This document shows, piece by piece, positions 15,950-24,753 of a stretch of 64,000 nucleotides of DNA (position 1 is the stretch's first letter; each line of letters opens with the position of its first letter). Position numbers and translations under genes: made by a program. This DNA comes from Kitasatospora acidiphila. Lineage in GTDB: Bacteria > Actinomycetota > Actinomycetes > Streptomycetales > Streptomycetaceae. Under the pieces are notes generated by a model. It was not told the origin of the DNA. It did not search any database and was given only the letters and a program-made list of their open reading frames with translations. Where the stretch lies: assembly GCF_006636205.1 (NCBI RefSeq), contig NZ_VIGB01000003.1, positions 744,001 to 808,000 on the forward strand, written 5' to 3'.

Positions 15950-18900
15950 TCAACCGGTGGTGGTGCGGGTCAGCCGCAGCGTGACCAGCTCGAACGGGCG
16001 CAGGGTCAGTTCGATCCCCTCGCCGTCCAGCGGCAGTTGGTGCTGCGGGCGCTCCAAGAGGTCGCATCCGTCGACCCGGGCGACGGGGAACGAGGTCCGC
16101 AGCCGCGCCCGCGACCTGGCGCCGTGCGCTTCGTAGAGCCGTACCACCAGATCGCCGCTCTGGTCGTCGGCCAGCTTCACGGCGCTCACCACTACGGCGT
16201 CCTGGTTTACCGTCACCAGCGGCTCCACCGCGTTGGAGCCGCTGACTCGCCGCTCCGGCAGGTTGATCCGGTAGCCCTCGCGCACCGCGTCGGCGATGGT
16301 CGCGCCGGGCACCAGGGCGTGGTGGAAGACGTGCCGCCCCTGGTCGGTGTGCGGGTCGGGGAACCGCGGTGCGCGCAGCAGGGACGCGCGCAGCGTGGTC
16401 GTGGTGCCGCGGTCGGCGGTGCGCACGGTGCGGGTGACATCGTGACCGTAGGTGGAGGCGGTGACCAGGGCCACGCCCCAGTCGGGTTCGGTGAGATGGA
16501 CGAAGCGGTGGTTGCAGGCCTCGAACTTGGCGGCCTCCCAGCTGGTGTTGGTGTGGGTGGGCCGGTGCAGATGGCCGAACTGGGTCTCGGCCGCGTACCG
16601 GTCGGTGTGCAGGTCGAGCGGGAAGGCGACCTTGAGGAACTTCTCGGTCTCGTGCCAGTCCACCTCGGTGTCCAGGTCCAGCCGCTTGGCGCCGGCGGTG
16701 AGCGTGAGGGTCTGCAGCACCGTTGACTTGCCGAACGACCGGGTCACCTGGACGGCGACCGCCTGCGGGCCGTCGGCGGCCAGCACCACCGAGTCGGCGT
16801 CCGTGAGGTCGGTGCCGGTGTTGCGGTAGAACTGGTCCACGTCCCAGGCGTCCCACATGTTGGGGAAATCGGGATGCAGTTGGAGCAGGTTCGCGGCTGT
16901 GCCCGGGGCCACGGCCTCCCGCCCGGCGGCCACGTCGTACAGCGAGACCACCAGGCCGCGCGCGTCGACCGCCACGCGCACCAGGCCGTTGGAGAGGGTG
17001 AAGCCGCCGTCGGGGGACGGCTCGGCGGTGCAACTCCCCGGTGCGGGCGCGACGGTGGCAGCCCCGCCGGCCGGCACTGCGCCGCGGTCGTGCGGGGCCG
17101 AGTTGAAGGCGATCTCTGACGATCCGTCACCAGCCAGTGCGCGCTGGGATGCGCCGATCAGCTCTTCCAGTTCCTCCGCGACCCTGGCGTAGGTCGCCTC
17201 CGCCTCCCGGTGCACCCAGGCGATGGACGAGCCGGGCAGGATGTCATGGAACTGGTGCAGCAGCACGGTCTTCCAGATCCGGTCCAACTGCTCGTAGGGG
17301 TACGGGAGTCCGCACCGCACCGCCGCTGTGGCGGCCCACAGCTCCGCCTCCCGCAGCAGGTTCTCGCTGCGCCGGTTGCCCTGCTTGGTGCGGGCCTGGC
17401 TGGTGAGGGTGGCCCGGTGGAGTTCGAGGTACAGCTCGCCGACCCAGACCGGCGGTTCGGGGTACTCCGCCTGGGCCTTGGCGAAGAACTCGGCGGGCCG
17501 CTCCCAGCGCACGGTGGCCGAGCCCTCCAGGTCGCGCAGCCGGGCCGCCTTGCCGACCATCTCGCGGGTGGTGCCGCCACCGCCGTCGCCCCACCCGGTC
17601 GGGGCGAGCGAGTGCGAAGCCCGTCCCTTCTCCTTGAAGTTGCGGGCGGCATGGGCGATTTCGCTGCCCTTCATGGAGCAGTTGTACGTGTCGATCGGCG
17701 GGAAGTGGGTGAAGATCCGGGTGCCGTCGATGCCCTCCCACCAGAAGGTGTGGTGCGGAAAGGTGTTGATCTGGCTCCAGGAGATCTTCTGGGTGAGCAG
17801 CCACTTGCTGCCGGCGGCCTTGATGATCTGCGGCAGGCCGGCGGTGAAGCCGAAGGTGTCGGGCAGCCAGGCCTCCTCGTTCTCCACGCCGAACTCGTCG
17901 AGGAAGAACCGCTTGCCGTGGATGAACTGCCGGGCCATCGCCTCCGAGCCCGGCATGTTGGTGTCGGACTCCACCCACATGCCGCCGGCGGGCACGAACC
18001 GGCCCTCGGCCACGGCCTTCTTGACCTCGGCGTAGACCTCGGGGCGGTGCTCCTTGATCCAGGCGTACTGCTGGGCTTGGGACATGGTGTAGATGAACTC
18101 GGGGTGCTCGGCGACCAGCGCGGTCATGTTGGCGCAGGTCCTGGCCACTTTGCGGACGGTCTCGCGGAGCGGCCAGAGCCAGGCGGAGTCGATGTGCGCG
18201 TGGCCGACGGCACTGATCCGGTGGGCGGACGGCACGGCGGGGGCGGCCAGCACGCCGGCCAGCTCGGCTCGGGCCGCCGGGGCCGTGCCGTTGACGTCCT
18301 GCAGGTCGACCGCGTCGAGGGCGCGTTCGACGGCGCGCAGCAGTTCCCAGCGACGGGCGCCGTCAGCGGGCAGCTCGGCCATCAGCTCGCCGAGCACCTC
18401 CAGGTCGAGCACCAGCTCGTACACCACCGGGTCGAAGACTGCGAGGTCCATCCGGGTGATCTTGTACTGCGGGGCGCTGCCGGCGGTCGCCTTGTCACCG
18501 AGGTCGGTGGGCAGGAACGGGTGGTAGTCGAGGATCACCGGGTTGGCGGCCGCCTCGATGTGCAGCTCGACCGTCTCGCCGCCTGAGGCCGAATCAACGA
18601 TCCGCACCCACTGGTTGCGCGGGTTGAGGCCCTTCACCGGGGTGCCGTCCGTGCGGTACACCAGGCCCTCGCACTGGAAGCCGGGCATGTTCTCGTCGAA
18701 GCCCAGGTCGAGCAGTGCCTCGACGGTGCGGCCGGCCCAGTCGGCGGGCACGATGCCGCTGACGGTCAGCCAGCTGGTGCCCCAGGGTGCGCCCCAGGCC
18801 TGGCCGACGGTGAGCGGCGTGCGCGGGGCGGCCAGGCCCTCGGCGACCGGGACGGGCTCGCCGGGGGCCGTCCAGATGCCGACCTGGAGTGGCACCGACT

Positions 18901-18979
18901 CGGGGTAGACGGCGGGGCGGATCCGCTCGTCCAGCACCCGCTTGAGGCGGGCCTCGACCAGGGAGCGGTCATCGTGCAT
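15950..18979 (-). CDS. GH38 alpha-mannosidase
   Basis: A 1009-aa cytoplasmic (no signal peptide) family 38 retaining alpha-mannosidase. The catalytic N-terminal domain starts near residue 255 with SAVGHAHIDSAWLWPL, containing the zinc-binding HxHxD. The nucleophile segment is WLPDTFGFTAGLPQI, followed by a third zinc-site region in LHQFHDILPGSSI. The C-terminal half is the GH38 beta-sandwich domain (PTHTNTSWEAAKFEACNHRF). It would trim alpha-mannosyl residues from imported oligosaccharides. It is the last gene of the leftward unit binding protein, permease, permease, GH5, GH38, although 133 bp with tandem repeats separate it from GH5. Confidence 0.93.
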   Translation of the reverse strand: MHDDRSLVEARLKRVLDERIRPAVYPESVPLQVGIWTAPGEPVPVAEGLAAPRTPLTVGQAWGAPWGTSWLTVSGIVPADWAGRTVEALLDLGFDENMPGFQCEGLVYRTDGTPVKGLNPRNQWVRIVDSASGGETVELHIEAAANPVILDYHPFLPTDLGDKATAGSAPQYKITRMDLAVFDPVVYELVLDLEVLGELMAELPADGARRWELLRAVERALDAVDLQDVNGTAPAARAELAGVLAAPAVPSAHRISAVGHAHIDSAWLWPLRETVRKVARTCANMTALVAEHPEFIYTMSQAQQYAWIKEHRPEVYAEVKKAVAEGRFVPAGGMWVESDTNMPGSEAMARQFIHGKRFFLDEFGVENEEAWLPDTFGFTAGLPQIIKAAGSKWLLTQKISWSQINTFPHHTFWWEGIDGTRIFTHFPPIDTYNCSMKGSEIAHAARNFKEKGRASHSLAPTGWGDGGGGTTREMVGKAARLRDLEGSATVRWERPAEFFAKAQAEYPEPPVWVGELYLELHRATLTSQARTKQGNRRSENLLREAELWAATAAVRCGLPYPYEQLDRIWKTVLLHQFHDILPGSSIAWVHREAEATYARVAEELEELIGASQRALAGDGSSEIAFNSAPHDRGAVPAGGAATVAPAPGSCTAEPSPDGGFTLSNGLVRVAVDARGLVVSLYDVAAGREAVAPGTAANLLQLHPDFPNMWDAWDVDQFYRNTGTDLTDADSVVLAADGPQAVAVQVTRSFGKSTVLQTLTLTAGAKRLDLDTEVDWHETEKFLKVAFPLDLHTDRYAAETQFGHLHRPTHTNTSWEAAKFEACNHRFVHLTEPDWGVALVTASTYGHDVTRTVRTADRGTTTTLRASLLRAPRFPDPHTDQGRHVFHHALVPGATIADAVREGYRINLPERRVSGSNAVEPLVTVNQDAVVVSAVKLADDQSGDLVVRLYEAHGARSRARLRTSFPVARVDGCDLLERPQHQLPLDGEGIELTLRPFELVTLRLTRTTTG

Positions 18980-19073
18980 GGGCTGGACTCCGAATCCGTG
19001 GCTGAGGGATGTGGTCGGGGCGAGCTGGCGGGGCGACGGCTGCGGTGGCGGGGCGAGCTGGCGGGGCGGCAGG

Positions 19074-19127
19074 GCATCAGCGGTAGGCGGGGCGTCAGCG
19101 GTAGGCGGGGCGTCAGCGGTGGGCAGT
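19074..19127. repeat. Three 18-bp tandem repeats between GH5 and GH38 genes
   Basis: GCATCAGCGGTAGGCGGG (19074-19091), GCGTCAGCGGTAGGCGGG (19092-19109) and a degenerate third copy (19110-19127) lie head to tail; the third includes the GH5 stop codon. A longer imperfect repeat (GGGCGAGCTGGCGGGGCG) is present twice just before, near 19019-19069. Confidence 0.8.
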
Positions 19128-20375
19128 GTCGACGGTGATCAGGTCGGTGATACCCCGTGCACCGAGGTGGTCGCGGTCCGACGCGCGGTCGGCCAGCACC
19201 ACGGCGGGTCGCTCGCCGGTGGCGGCCAGGTCCATGAAGGCCTCGAAGAACGCGCCGCCGGGGGCGGTGACCGAGCGCTTGCTCGCCTCCGCCGGCAGGT
19301 CGAGCACCAGCGCGACGGCACGCGGGCGCGGGCGCGGCGGCTCGGCCCGCGCCGCCGCGACCAGTTCGGCGAGCACCCGGCCGGCCGGCTTGACCCGGCC
19401 CTCGTTGGTGAACAGGCCCAGCCCGTACTCCAACTCCGGGAAGTCGGCCAGCGCGCGGTCCACGTCGTGCGAGCACCACCAGGTGACGCCCCACAGGTCG
19501 GGGCAGTCCAGCACCGCCGCCACGGTGGCCTCGGTGAAGCGGCCGGCGTCCTCGGGCGCGATGTGCGGGGCGGGCGCGCCGACCTCCTGCAGCCAGACCT
19601 GCCGGTGCGGGTCGACGGCCCAGGCCTTCGCCAGCTCCACCAGGTAGGCGGCGTGCTGGGCGGTGGCCGTGGCGTACGGGCCGTGGCGCTGCGCGGTGCC
19701 GTTGAAGACCCAGGAGTGCACGGCGGTCACCGCACCGATCGTGGCGGCGTGCGCGGGCGTGAAGGGATGGTCGTCCTGGTACCAGGCGGCGTCATAGGCG
19801 GCGTGCAGGTGCAGCCGGCCCGGTGCGCCCGACTCGCAGGCGGCCAGCAGCCGGTGCAGCCAGTCGGCGGCCTGGCCGGGGGTGATCCGGTCCGGGTCCG
19901 GGTGCGGCTCGCCGGAGAACTGGTTGAACTCGTTGCCGATGGTCAGGCCGAGGAAGTTGGGCCGGTCGGCCAGCGCCGCGCCGAGCGCCCACAGGTAGGC
20001 GGCCTGGCCGTCCACCACCTCCGGGTCGGTGAAGAGGCTGCGCCGGTGCCAGGTCTGGGTCCAGGCGGGCAGGAAGTCGAAGCTGGAGAGGTGGCCCTGC
20101 AGCCCGTCCACCGCGACGGCCAGCCCCCGCTCGCCGGCGGCGTCCACCAGCTCCCCCAGCTGCTCCAGCGCGCGCGGCCGGATCAGCGTGCGGTTGGGCT
20201 GGAATAGCGGCCAGAGCGGGAAGACCCGCAGATGGTCCAGGCCGAGCCCGGCGATCGCGTCCAGGTCGGCGCGCACCGAGTCCAGGTCGAAGTCCAGCCA
20301 GTGGTGGAACCAGCCCCGGCTGGGCGTGTAGTTGACCCCGAACCTGACCTGGCGAGCCGTAGTAATGCTGTCCAT
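19113..20375 (-). CDS. GH5-type glycoside hydrolase, probable beta-mannosidase
   Basis: A 420-aa cytoplasmic TIM-barrel glycosidase. The opening strand is VRFGVNYTPSRGWFHHW, the catalytic acid/base is in LTIGNEFNQF (about residue 150) and the nucleophile is in VWLQEVGAP (about 265), the pattern of clan GH-A family 5. Size and setting resemble GH5_18 beta-mannosidases that cleave Man-beta-1,4-GlcNAc from N-glycan cores; the subfamily assignment is inference. I chose the ATG at 20375, spaced correctly from GAAGGG; the ATG one codon upstream overlaps the permease stop (TAATG). The downstream partner is the GH38 enzyme. Confidence 0.85.
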   Translation of the reverse strand: MDSITTARQVRFGVNYTPSRGWFHHWLDFDLDSVRADLDAIAGLGLDHLRVFPLWPLFQPNRTLIRPRALEQLGELVDAAGERGLAVAVDGLQGHLSSFDFLPAWTQTWHRRSLFTDPEVVDGQAAYLWALGAALADRPNFLGLTIGNEFNQFSGEPHPDPDRITPGQAADWLHRLLAACESGAPGRLHLHAAYDAAWYQDDHPFTPAHAATIGAVTAVHSWVFNGTAQRHGPYATATAQHAAYLVELAKAWAVDPHRQVWLQEVGAPAPHIAPEDAGRFTEATVAAVLDCPDLWGVTWWCSHDVDRALADFPELEYGLGLFTNEGRVKPAGRVLAELVAAARAEPPRPRPRAVALVLDLPAEASKRSVTAPGGAFFEAFMDLAATGERPAVVLADRASDRDHLGARGITDLITVDTAHR

Positions 20376-20377
20376 CA

Positions 20378-21241
20378 TTAACCCTTCACCGCCCCTTCGC
20401 CGACACCCCGGAAGAAGAACCGCTGCAACGCCGTGAACAGCACCAGCACCGGTACCAGCGCGATCATGGTCCCGGCCGCCATGGTGCGCGGGTCGGCCGA
20501 GAAGACACTGTGCAGATAGGACAGGCCGACCGTCAGGGTGAGCTTGTCGGGACTCTGCAGCACCAGCAGCGGCCACAGGAAGTCGTCCCAGGCAGCGATG
20601 AAGGTGAGGATCGCGATCACGCTGAGGGTGCCCTTCGCACTGGGCAGCCCCAGATACCGCAGCCGCTGCCAGACGTTGGCACCGTCCAGCACCGCCGCGT
20701 CCTCCAACTCGGCCGGAATCGCCAGGAAGGCGTTGCGCATCAGCAGCACGTTCAGCGCACCGATCATCGACGGCAGCGCCACCCCGAGCAGCGAGTTGCC
20801 GAAGCCCAGCCGGGTGACCGTCTGGTACTGCGAGATCACGGTGACCTCCCCCGGCAGTACCAGGGTGGCCAGGAACAGCCCGAGCACCAGGCGCCGCCCG
20901 CGGAACTCCAGCCGGGCCAGCGCATACCCGGCGGCGGTGGCGCCGACCAGGTTGCCGCCCACGCAGAACACCGCCACGATCAGCGAGTTGAGCGCGAACT
21001 TGGCGATCGGCACGGTCCGTGACACCTGGCCGTAGGCGGCCGTGCTGGGGTGGGCGGGGAGCAGCCGCGGGGTGGCGGTGTAGACGTCCTCGGTCGCGCT
21101 CTTCAGCGAGGTGGACAGCTCCCAGAGCATGGGCCCCACGGTGATCGCCAGCACCACCAGCAGGGTGAGGTAGCGGGCCGTCAGCCCGAGCGGCGTGACG
21201 GAGTCGAACACCGGTGATCTGCGCCTGAGTTGATGCTCCAT
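20378..21241 (-). CDS. Carbohydrate ABC permease, MalG/MsmG type
   Basis: A 287-aa inner permease subunit of a CUT1 sugar importer. It has six membrane spans and the cytoplasmic EAA loop IPAELEDAAVLDGANVWQRL, ending in FFFRGVGEGAVKG, a typical C-terminus of this subunit. Its ATG overlaps the stop of the partner permease (ATGA), and the GH5 gene follows with a TAATG overlap. No ATPase gene is present in the locus; streptomycete CUT1 importers generally share the MsiK ATPase encoded elsewhere. Confidence 0.92.
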   Translation of the reverse strand: MEHQLRRRSPVFDSVTPLGLTARYLTLLVVLAITVGPMLWELSTSLKSATEDVYTATPRLLPAHPSTAAYGQVSRTVPIAKFALNSLIVAVFCVGGNLVGATAAGYALARLEFRGRRLVLGLFLATLVLPGEVTVISQYQTVTRLGFGNSLLGVALPSMIGALNVLLMRNAFLAIPAELEDAAVLDGANVWQRLRYLGLPSAKGTLSVIAILTFIAAWDDFLWPLLVLQSPDKLTLTVGLSYLHSVFSADPRTMAAGTMIALVPVLVLFTALQRFFFRGVGEGAVKG

Positions 21242-22113
21242 CAATCCTCCCTGCGGTTCCAGCGGGCGAGCAGCAGCAGCGGGCCGACGGTGAGGAAGAA
21301 GAGCAGCACGCTCAGCGCCGAGGCGTAGCCGAGCCGGCCGTCGGCCCCGGAGGCCGCCTGCTGGATCAGCATCACCAACGAGACGTCCTGGCCGCCGATC
21401 CCGCCTGTGCGCCCGCCGAGCACATAGAGCTCGGCGAAGACCCGCATGGCGTTGACCGCGATCAGCATCGCCACCAGCGCCATGGTGCCGCGCACCCCGG
21501 GCACGGTGACCGACCAGAACCGCCGTACCGTGCCGGCGCCGTCCACCGCGGCCGCCTCGTGCAGCTCGCGGCGGACGTTCCCGAGCGCGGACAGGTAGAG
21601 CACCATGTAGTAGCCCAGCCCCTTCCACACCGTCAGCGCGATCGCGCTGAACAGCAGCAGCCAGCGGTCGGTGAGGAAGGGCAGCGCCGAGTGGATCCAT
21701 CCGGCCTGCTGGGCAAGGCCGTTGACCAGGCCGCGGTCGTCCAGCAGCCACTGCCAGATCATCGCGACCACCACCGCGGAGGCGATCACCGGGAAGTAGA
21801 AGACGGTTCGGAAGAAGCCCATGAACGGCAGGGTGCGCTGCACCAGCAGGGCGAGCAGCAGTGGCAGGAAGGTCAGCAGCGGCACGCAGACCGCCATGAA
21901 CACCAGGGTGTTGAGGATGGCGTCGCGCAGGTGCGGGTCCTGCCACATCAGCGAGTAGTTGCGCAGCCCGATGAAGGACCCACCGCTGAGCGTGTGCACA
22001 TTGGTGAACGACAACACCGAGGTGTTGAGCGCGGGCCACAGGTTGAACACCGCCAGCCAGAGCAGTGCGGGCGCGACCAACAGCCATGGGGTGTACGAGC
22101 GGTGGGATCTCAT
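21241..22113 (-). CDS. Carbohydrate ABC permease, MalF/MsmF type
   Basis: A 290-aa outer permease of the same CUT1 importer. The N-terminus is SHRSYTPWLLVAPALLWLAV, six spans are visible and the EAA-like loop reads VRRELHEAAAVDGAGTVRRF. It starts at an ATG 17 bp after the binding-protein gene and overlaps the MsmG-type permease by 1 bp. In-frame sequence upstream is a shadow of the binding protein. Confidence 0.92.
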   Translation of the reverse strand: MRSHRSYTPWLLVAPALLWLAVFNLWPALNTSVLSFTNVHTLSGGSFIGLRNYSLMWQDPHLRDAILNTLVFMAVCVPLLTFLPLLLALLVQRTLPFMGFFRTVFYFPVIASAVVVAMIWQWLLDDRGLVNGLAQQAGWIHSALPFLTDRWLLLFSAIALTVWKGLGYYMVLYLSALGNVRRELHEAAAVDGAGTVRRFWSVTVPGVRGTMALVAMLIAVNAMRVFAELYVLGGRTGGIGGQDVSLVMLIQQAASGADGRLGYASALSVLLFFLTVGPLLLLARWNRRED

Positions 22114-22130
22114 CGGGCGACCTTCCAGGG

Positions 22131-23420
22131 CTACTGGGCGAGCAGTTGGTTGGCCTGGTTGACGGCGTTGTCCAGGGCCTGCCTGGAGCTCTCCTTTCCG
22201 GTCATGGCGAGCGCGATCTGCTGGTTGAGCGCGGTGTTCATGGCGTCGGTCCACAGCGGCGGGGTGAAGTTCACCGCGTTCTGCATGTCCTGGTACGCGT
22301 AGACCGAGGCGTCGCCCTGCGGGGTGCCGTCGCTCTTGCTGTAGGCCGGGTCGCCGGCGGCGGCCGTGGTGCCGGGCAGGTAGCCGGGGGCCAGCTTGAT
22401 GAAGGCGACCTGGTTGGCGTTGTCGGTGGCGAACTGCGCGAAGGCCAGGGCCAGCGGCAGGTTCTTGCTCTTGGCGGCGACCGAGATGCCCTGGACGTAG
22501 AGCGGGGCGGTGTCCAGCGCGGGCGAGGGCACGATCTGCGGTGCCAGACTGGGGTCGGACTGCTGCACGCTCTGGATGTAGTTGCCGCCGGCCGTGGTCC
22601 AGGCGACCTGCTGCTTGACGAACAGCGCCGAGTTGCCCTCGTAGGTGCTGGTGAGCACATTGGACGGCAGATAGCCGGCCTTGTAGGCGGCGGTGTACTT
22701 GTCGAGCATCGCGGCGGCGCCGCCGGTGTTGAAGGCGAACTTCTTGCCGTCCGGAGTCATCAGCTGGGTACCGGAGTTGACGATGTCGCCGAGGCCCGGC
22801 GGGCGGCTCATCAGGTAGTCCTTGCCACCCGACCTGTCGTGCATCACCTTCGCCGCGGCCACCAGTTCGTCGAAGGTCTTCGGCGGCTTGGCCGCATCCA
22901 GGCCGTCGCGCTGCATCATGGCCTTGTTCCAGAACGACACGTCGGTGCCCAGGTACCACGGCAGGGCGTAGGTCGCGGTCCCCAAGTCGGCGTAGGTGTA
23001 GGCCTTCAGGCCGCTGTGCACGTAATCCTGGTTGAGCGTCGGCACGTTGCGGCCCAGGTCGAGCAGGCCGCCGGCCTTGGCGACGGCGTGCGCGATGTCG
23101 GGCGGCAGGTTGACCACGTCGGGCAGCGAGCCGCTGGTCACCTGGCTGGTCACCTTGTCGGCGTAGCCGTCGCCGGGCTGGTCGGTCCAGTTGACCGTGG
23201 TGCCGGGGTGCTGGTTCTCGAAGTCCTTGATCAGAGCGGTGAAGTACGGCGTGAACTTGTCGTTCTTCAACGACCAGGTCTGGAAGCTGATCTCGCCCTT
23301 GAGCGGGCTGTCGGTGGCGACCGTCTGCTTGGCCGCCTCGCCCGATCCGCCGCCGACTCCGCAGCCGGCGAGGGCGGCGACGGCGGTGGCGAGGGCCAGT
23401 AACGTGCGGATTCTGGGCAT
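22131..23420 (-). CDS. Sugar ABC importer substrate-binding lipoprotein
   Basis: A 429-aa extracellular receptor of the CUT1 family. The lipoprotein signal (MPRIRTLLALATAVAALAGC) anchors Cys20. The body has the family-1 solute-binding pattern (VNWTDQPGDGYADKVTSQVT, SLPDVVNLPPD, TYALPWYLGTDVSFWNKAMM). From the linked glycosidases its ligand is probably a mannose-rich oligosaccharide released by the GH18 enzyme. It is the first gene of the leftward operon, and a LacI-type operator lies 71 bp upstream of its ATG. Confidence 0.92.
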   Translation of the reverse strand: MPRIRTLLALATAVAALAGCGVGGGSGEAAKQTVATDSPLKGEISFQTWSLKNDKFTPYFTALIKDFENQHPGTTVNWTDQPGDGYADKVTSQVTSGSLPDVVNLPPDIAHAVAKAGGLLDLGRNVPTLNQDYVHSGLKAYTYADLGTATYALPWYLGTDVSFWNKAMMQRDGLDAAKPPKTFDELVAAAKVMHDRSGGKDYLMSRPPGLGDIVNSGTQLMTPDGKKFAFNTGGAAAMLDKYTAAYKAGYLPSNVLTSTYEGNSALFVKQQVAWTTAGGNYIQSVQQSDPSLAPQIVPSPALDTAPLYVQGISVAAKSKNLPLALAFAQFATDNANQVAFIKLAPGYLPGTTAAAGDPAYSKSDGTPQGDASVYAYQDMQNAVNFTPPLWTDAMNTALNQQIALAMTGKESSRQALDNAVNQANQLLAQ

Positions 23421-23490
23421 GGGGGGTCTCCGCTCCTGCACGGCTGGATGAGGGTGGGTCTGGAGCGCTCCGCGAAGCTTGCATCGGTTA

Positions 23491-23506
23491 GCTAAACCGG
23501 TACAGC
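23491..23506. promoter_or_regulatory. LacI-type operator between the importer operon and lacI
   Basis: GCTAAACCGGTACAGC, with a central CG and near-symmetric arms, shares 11 of 16 positions with the site at 24679, including GCTAAA, CG, the following T position and the closing AGC. It sits in the 139-bp divergent promoter, suitable for repression of both the importer operon and the repressor gene. Confidence 0.6.
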
Positions 23507-23559
23507 GATGCGGTGGACTATGCTCGCCGCCGGAACGGGTGTCAAGGGAGGACGCACGA

Positions 23560-24579
23560 ATGGGCAGACCCACGATCGCCGACATCGCCCGCCAGGCGGG
23601 CGTCTCCAAGGGCGCGGTGTCGTTCGCGCTGAACGGGCGGCCGGGGGTGAGCGAGCAGACCAGGGAGCGGATCCTGCGGGTCGCCCAGGAGATGAACTGG
23701 CGCCCGCACAGCGCGGCGCGGGCACTGGGCGGGGCCCGGGCCGGGGCGGTCGGCCTGGTGCTGGCCCGTCCGGCCCGCACCGTCGGGGTCGAGCCGTTCT
23801 TCGCACAGCTGCTCTCCGGCCTGCAGGCCGAACTCTCCACCCGCTCCACGGCACTTCAGCTGCTGGTGGTGGAGGACACCGCCGCCGAAATCGAGGTCTA
23901 CCGGCGCTGGTCCTCGGAGCACCGGGTGGACGGCTTCGTCCTGGTCGACTTGCAGGTTCGCGACCCGCGGATCGCGGTACTGGAGGAGCTGGCGATGCCC
24001 ACCGTGGTGCTGGGCGGCCCGCGCCGGCAGGGCAGCCTGCCGACCGTCTGGGCCGACGACCGGGCGGCGATGCTGTCGATCGTCGAGTACCTCGCCGCGC
24101 TCGGTCACCGCCGGATCGCCCATCTGGCCGGGCTGCCCGCCTTCCTGCACACCCAGCGGCGGATCCGGGCGCTGCGGGACGCGGCCCGCCGGCTCGACCT
24201 GGTCGAGGCGTACTCGGTGCCCACGGACTTCAGCGACGCGGAGGGCGCGGCGGCCACCCGGGCGCTGCTGGCCCGCCGGGAGCGGCCGACGGCGATCGTC
24301 TACGACAGCGATGTGATGGCGGTGGCCGGGCTGGGGGTGGCCGCGGAGATGGGCGTGGCGGTGCCCGCCGAGCTGTCGCTGGTCTCCTTCGACGACTCGG
24401 TGCTCGCCCGGATCGTCCACCCCCCGCTGACCGCGCTGACCAGGGACACCTTCGCACTGGGCGAGTTGGTGGCCCGCACCCTGCTGGCCGCGATCGAGGA
24501 TCCGCTCAGCCAGGTGGAGCTGAAGACCGCGACGCCCCGGCTGACCGTCCGGGAGAGCACCGCGATGCCGCGCCGGTGA
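23560..24579 (+). CDS. LacI-family transcriptional repressor
   Basis: A 339-aa regulator. Residues 1-60 are the LacI helix-turn-helix with hinge helix (RPTIADIARQAGVSKGAVSF, NWRPHSAARALGG). The remainder is a periplasmic-binding-fold effector domain (VGLVLARPARTVGVEPFFAQ, IVYDSDVMAVAGLGVAAEMG, ELSLVSFDDS). The ATG at 23560 follows GGGAGG at 8 bp. It is divergent from the importer operon and precedes the GH18 gene, with matching operators in both promoters, so it is the likely local repressor. The inducer is presumably a mannose-containing product (inference). Confidence 0.93.
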   Translation: MGRPTIADIARQAGVSKGAVSFALNGRPGVSEQTRERILRVAQEMNWRPHSAARALGGARAGAVGLVLARPARTVGVEPFFAQLLSGLQAELSTRSTALQLLVVEDTAAEIEVYRRWSSEHRVDGFVLVDLQVRDPRIAVLEELAMPTVVLGGPRRQGSLPTVWADDRAAMLSIVEYLAALGHRRIAHLAGLPAFLHTQRRIRALRDAARRLDLVEAYSVPTDFSDAEGAAATRALLARRERPTAIVYDSDVMAVAGLGVAAEMGVAVPAELSLVSFDDSVLARIVHPPLTALTRDTFALGELVARTLLAAIEDPLSQVELKTATPRLTVRESTAMPRR

Positions 24580-24666
24580 TCAACTCGCGTGAGACGCGCA
24601 CCTCTTGACGTTGCCGCCGGCACTCCTCGACGCTGCCATCCATATCTTCCGGACGGTGCACGGGCA

Positions 24667-24694
24667 TTGACTCCCGAAGCTAAATCGCTTTAGC
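24667..24694 (+). promoter_or_regulatory. Promoter with overlapping LacI-type operator upstream of GH18 gene
   Basis: TTGACT (24667-24672) is a good -35 element. GCTAAATCGCTTTAGC (24679-24694), a perfect 6+6 dyad with central TCGC, fills the spacer and -10 area. Bound repressor would block RNA polymerase. Confidence 0.65.
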
Positions 24695-24753
24695 GTCCCC
24701 TGGCGAAGCGGATGCCGATCGGCGTCCGCTCCCCCAGCACGGAGGTGCCCCTC

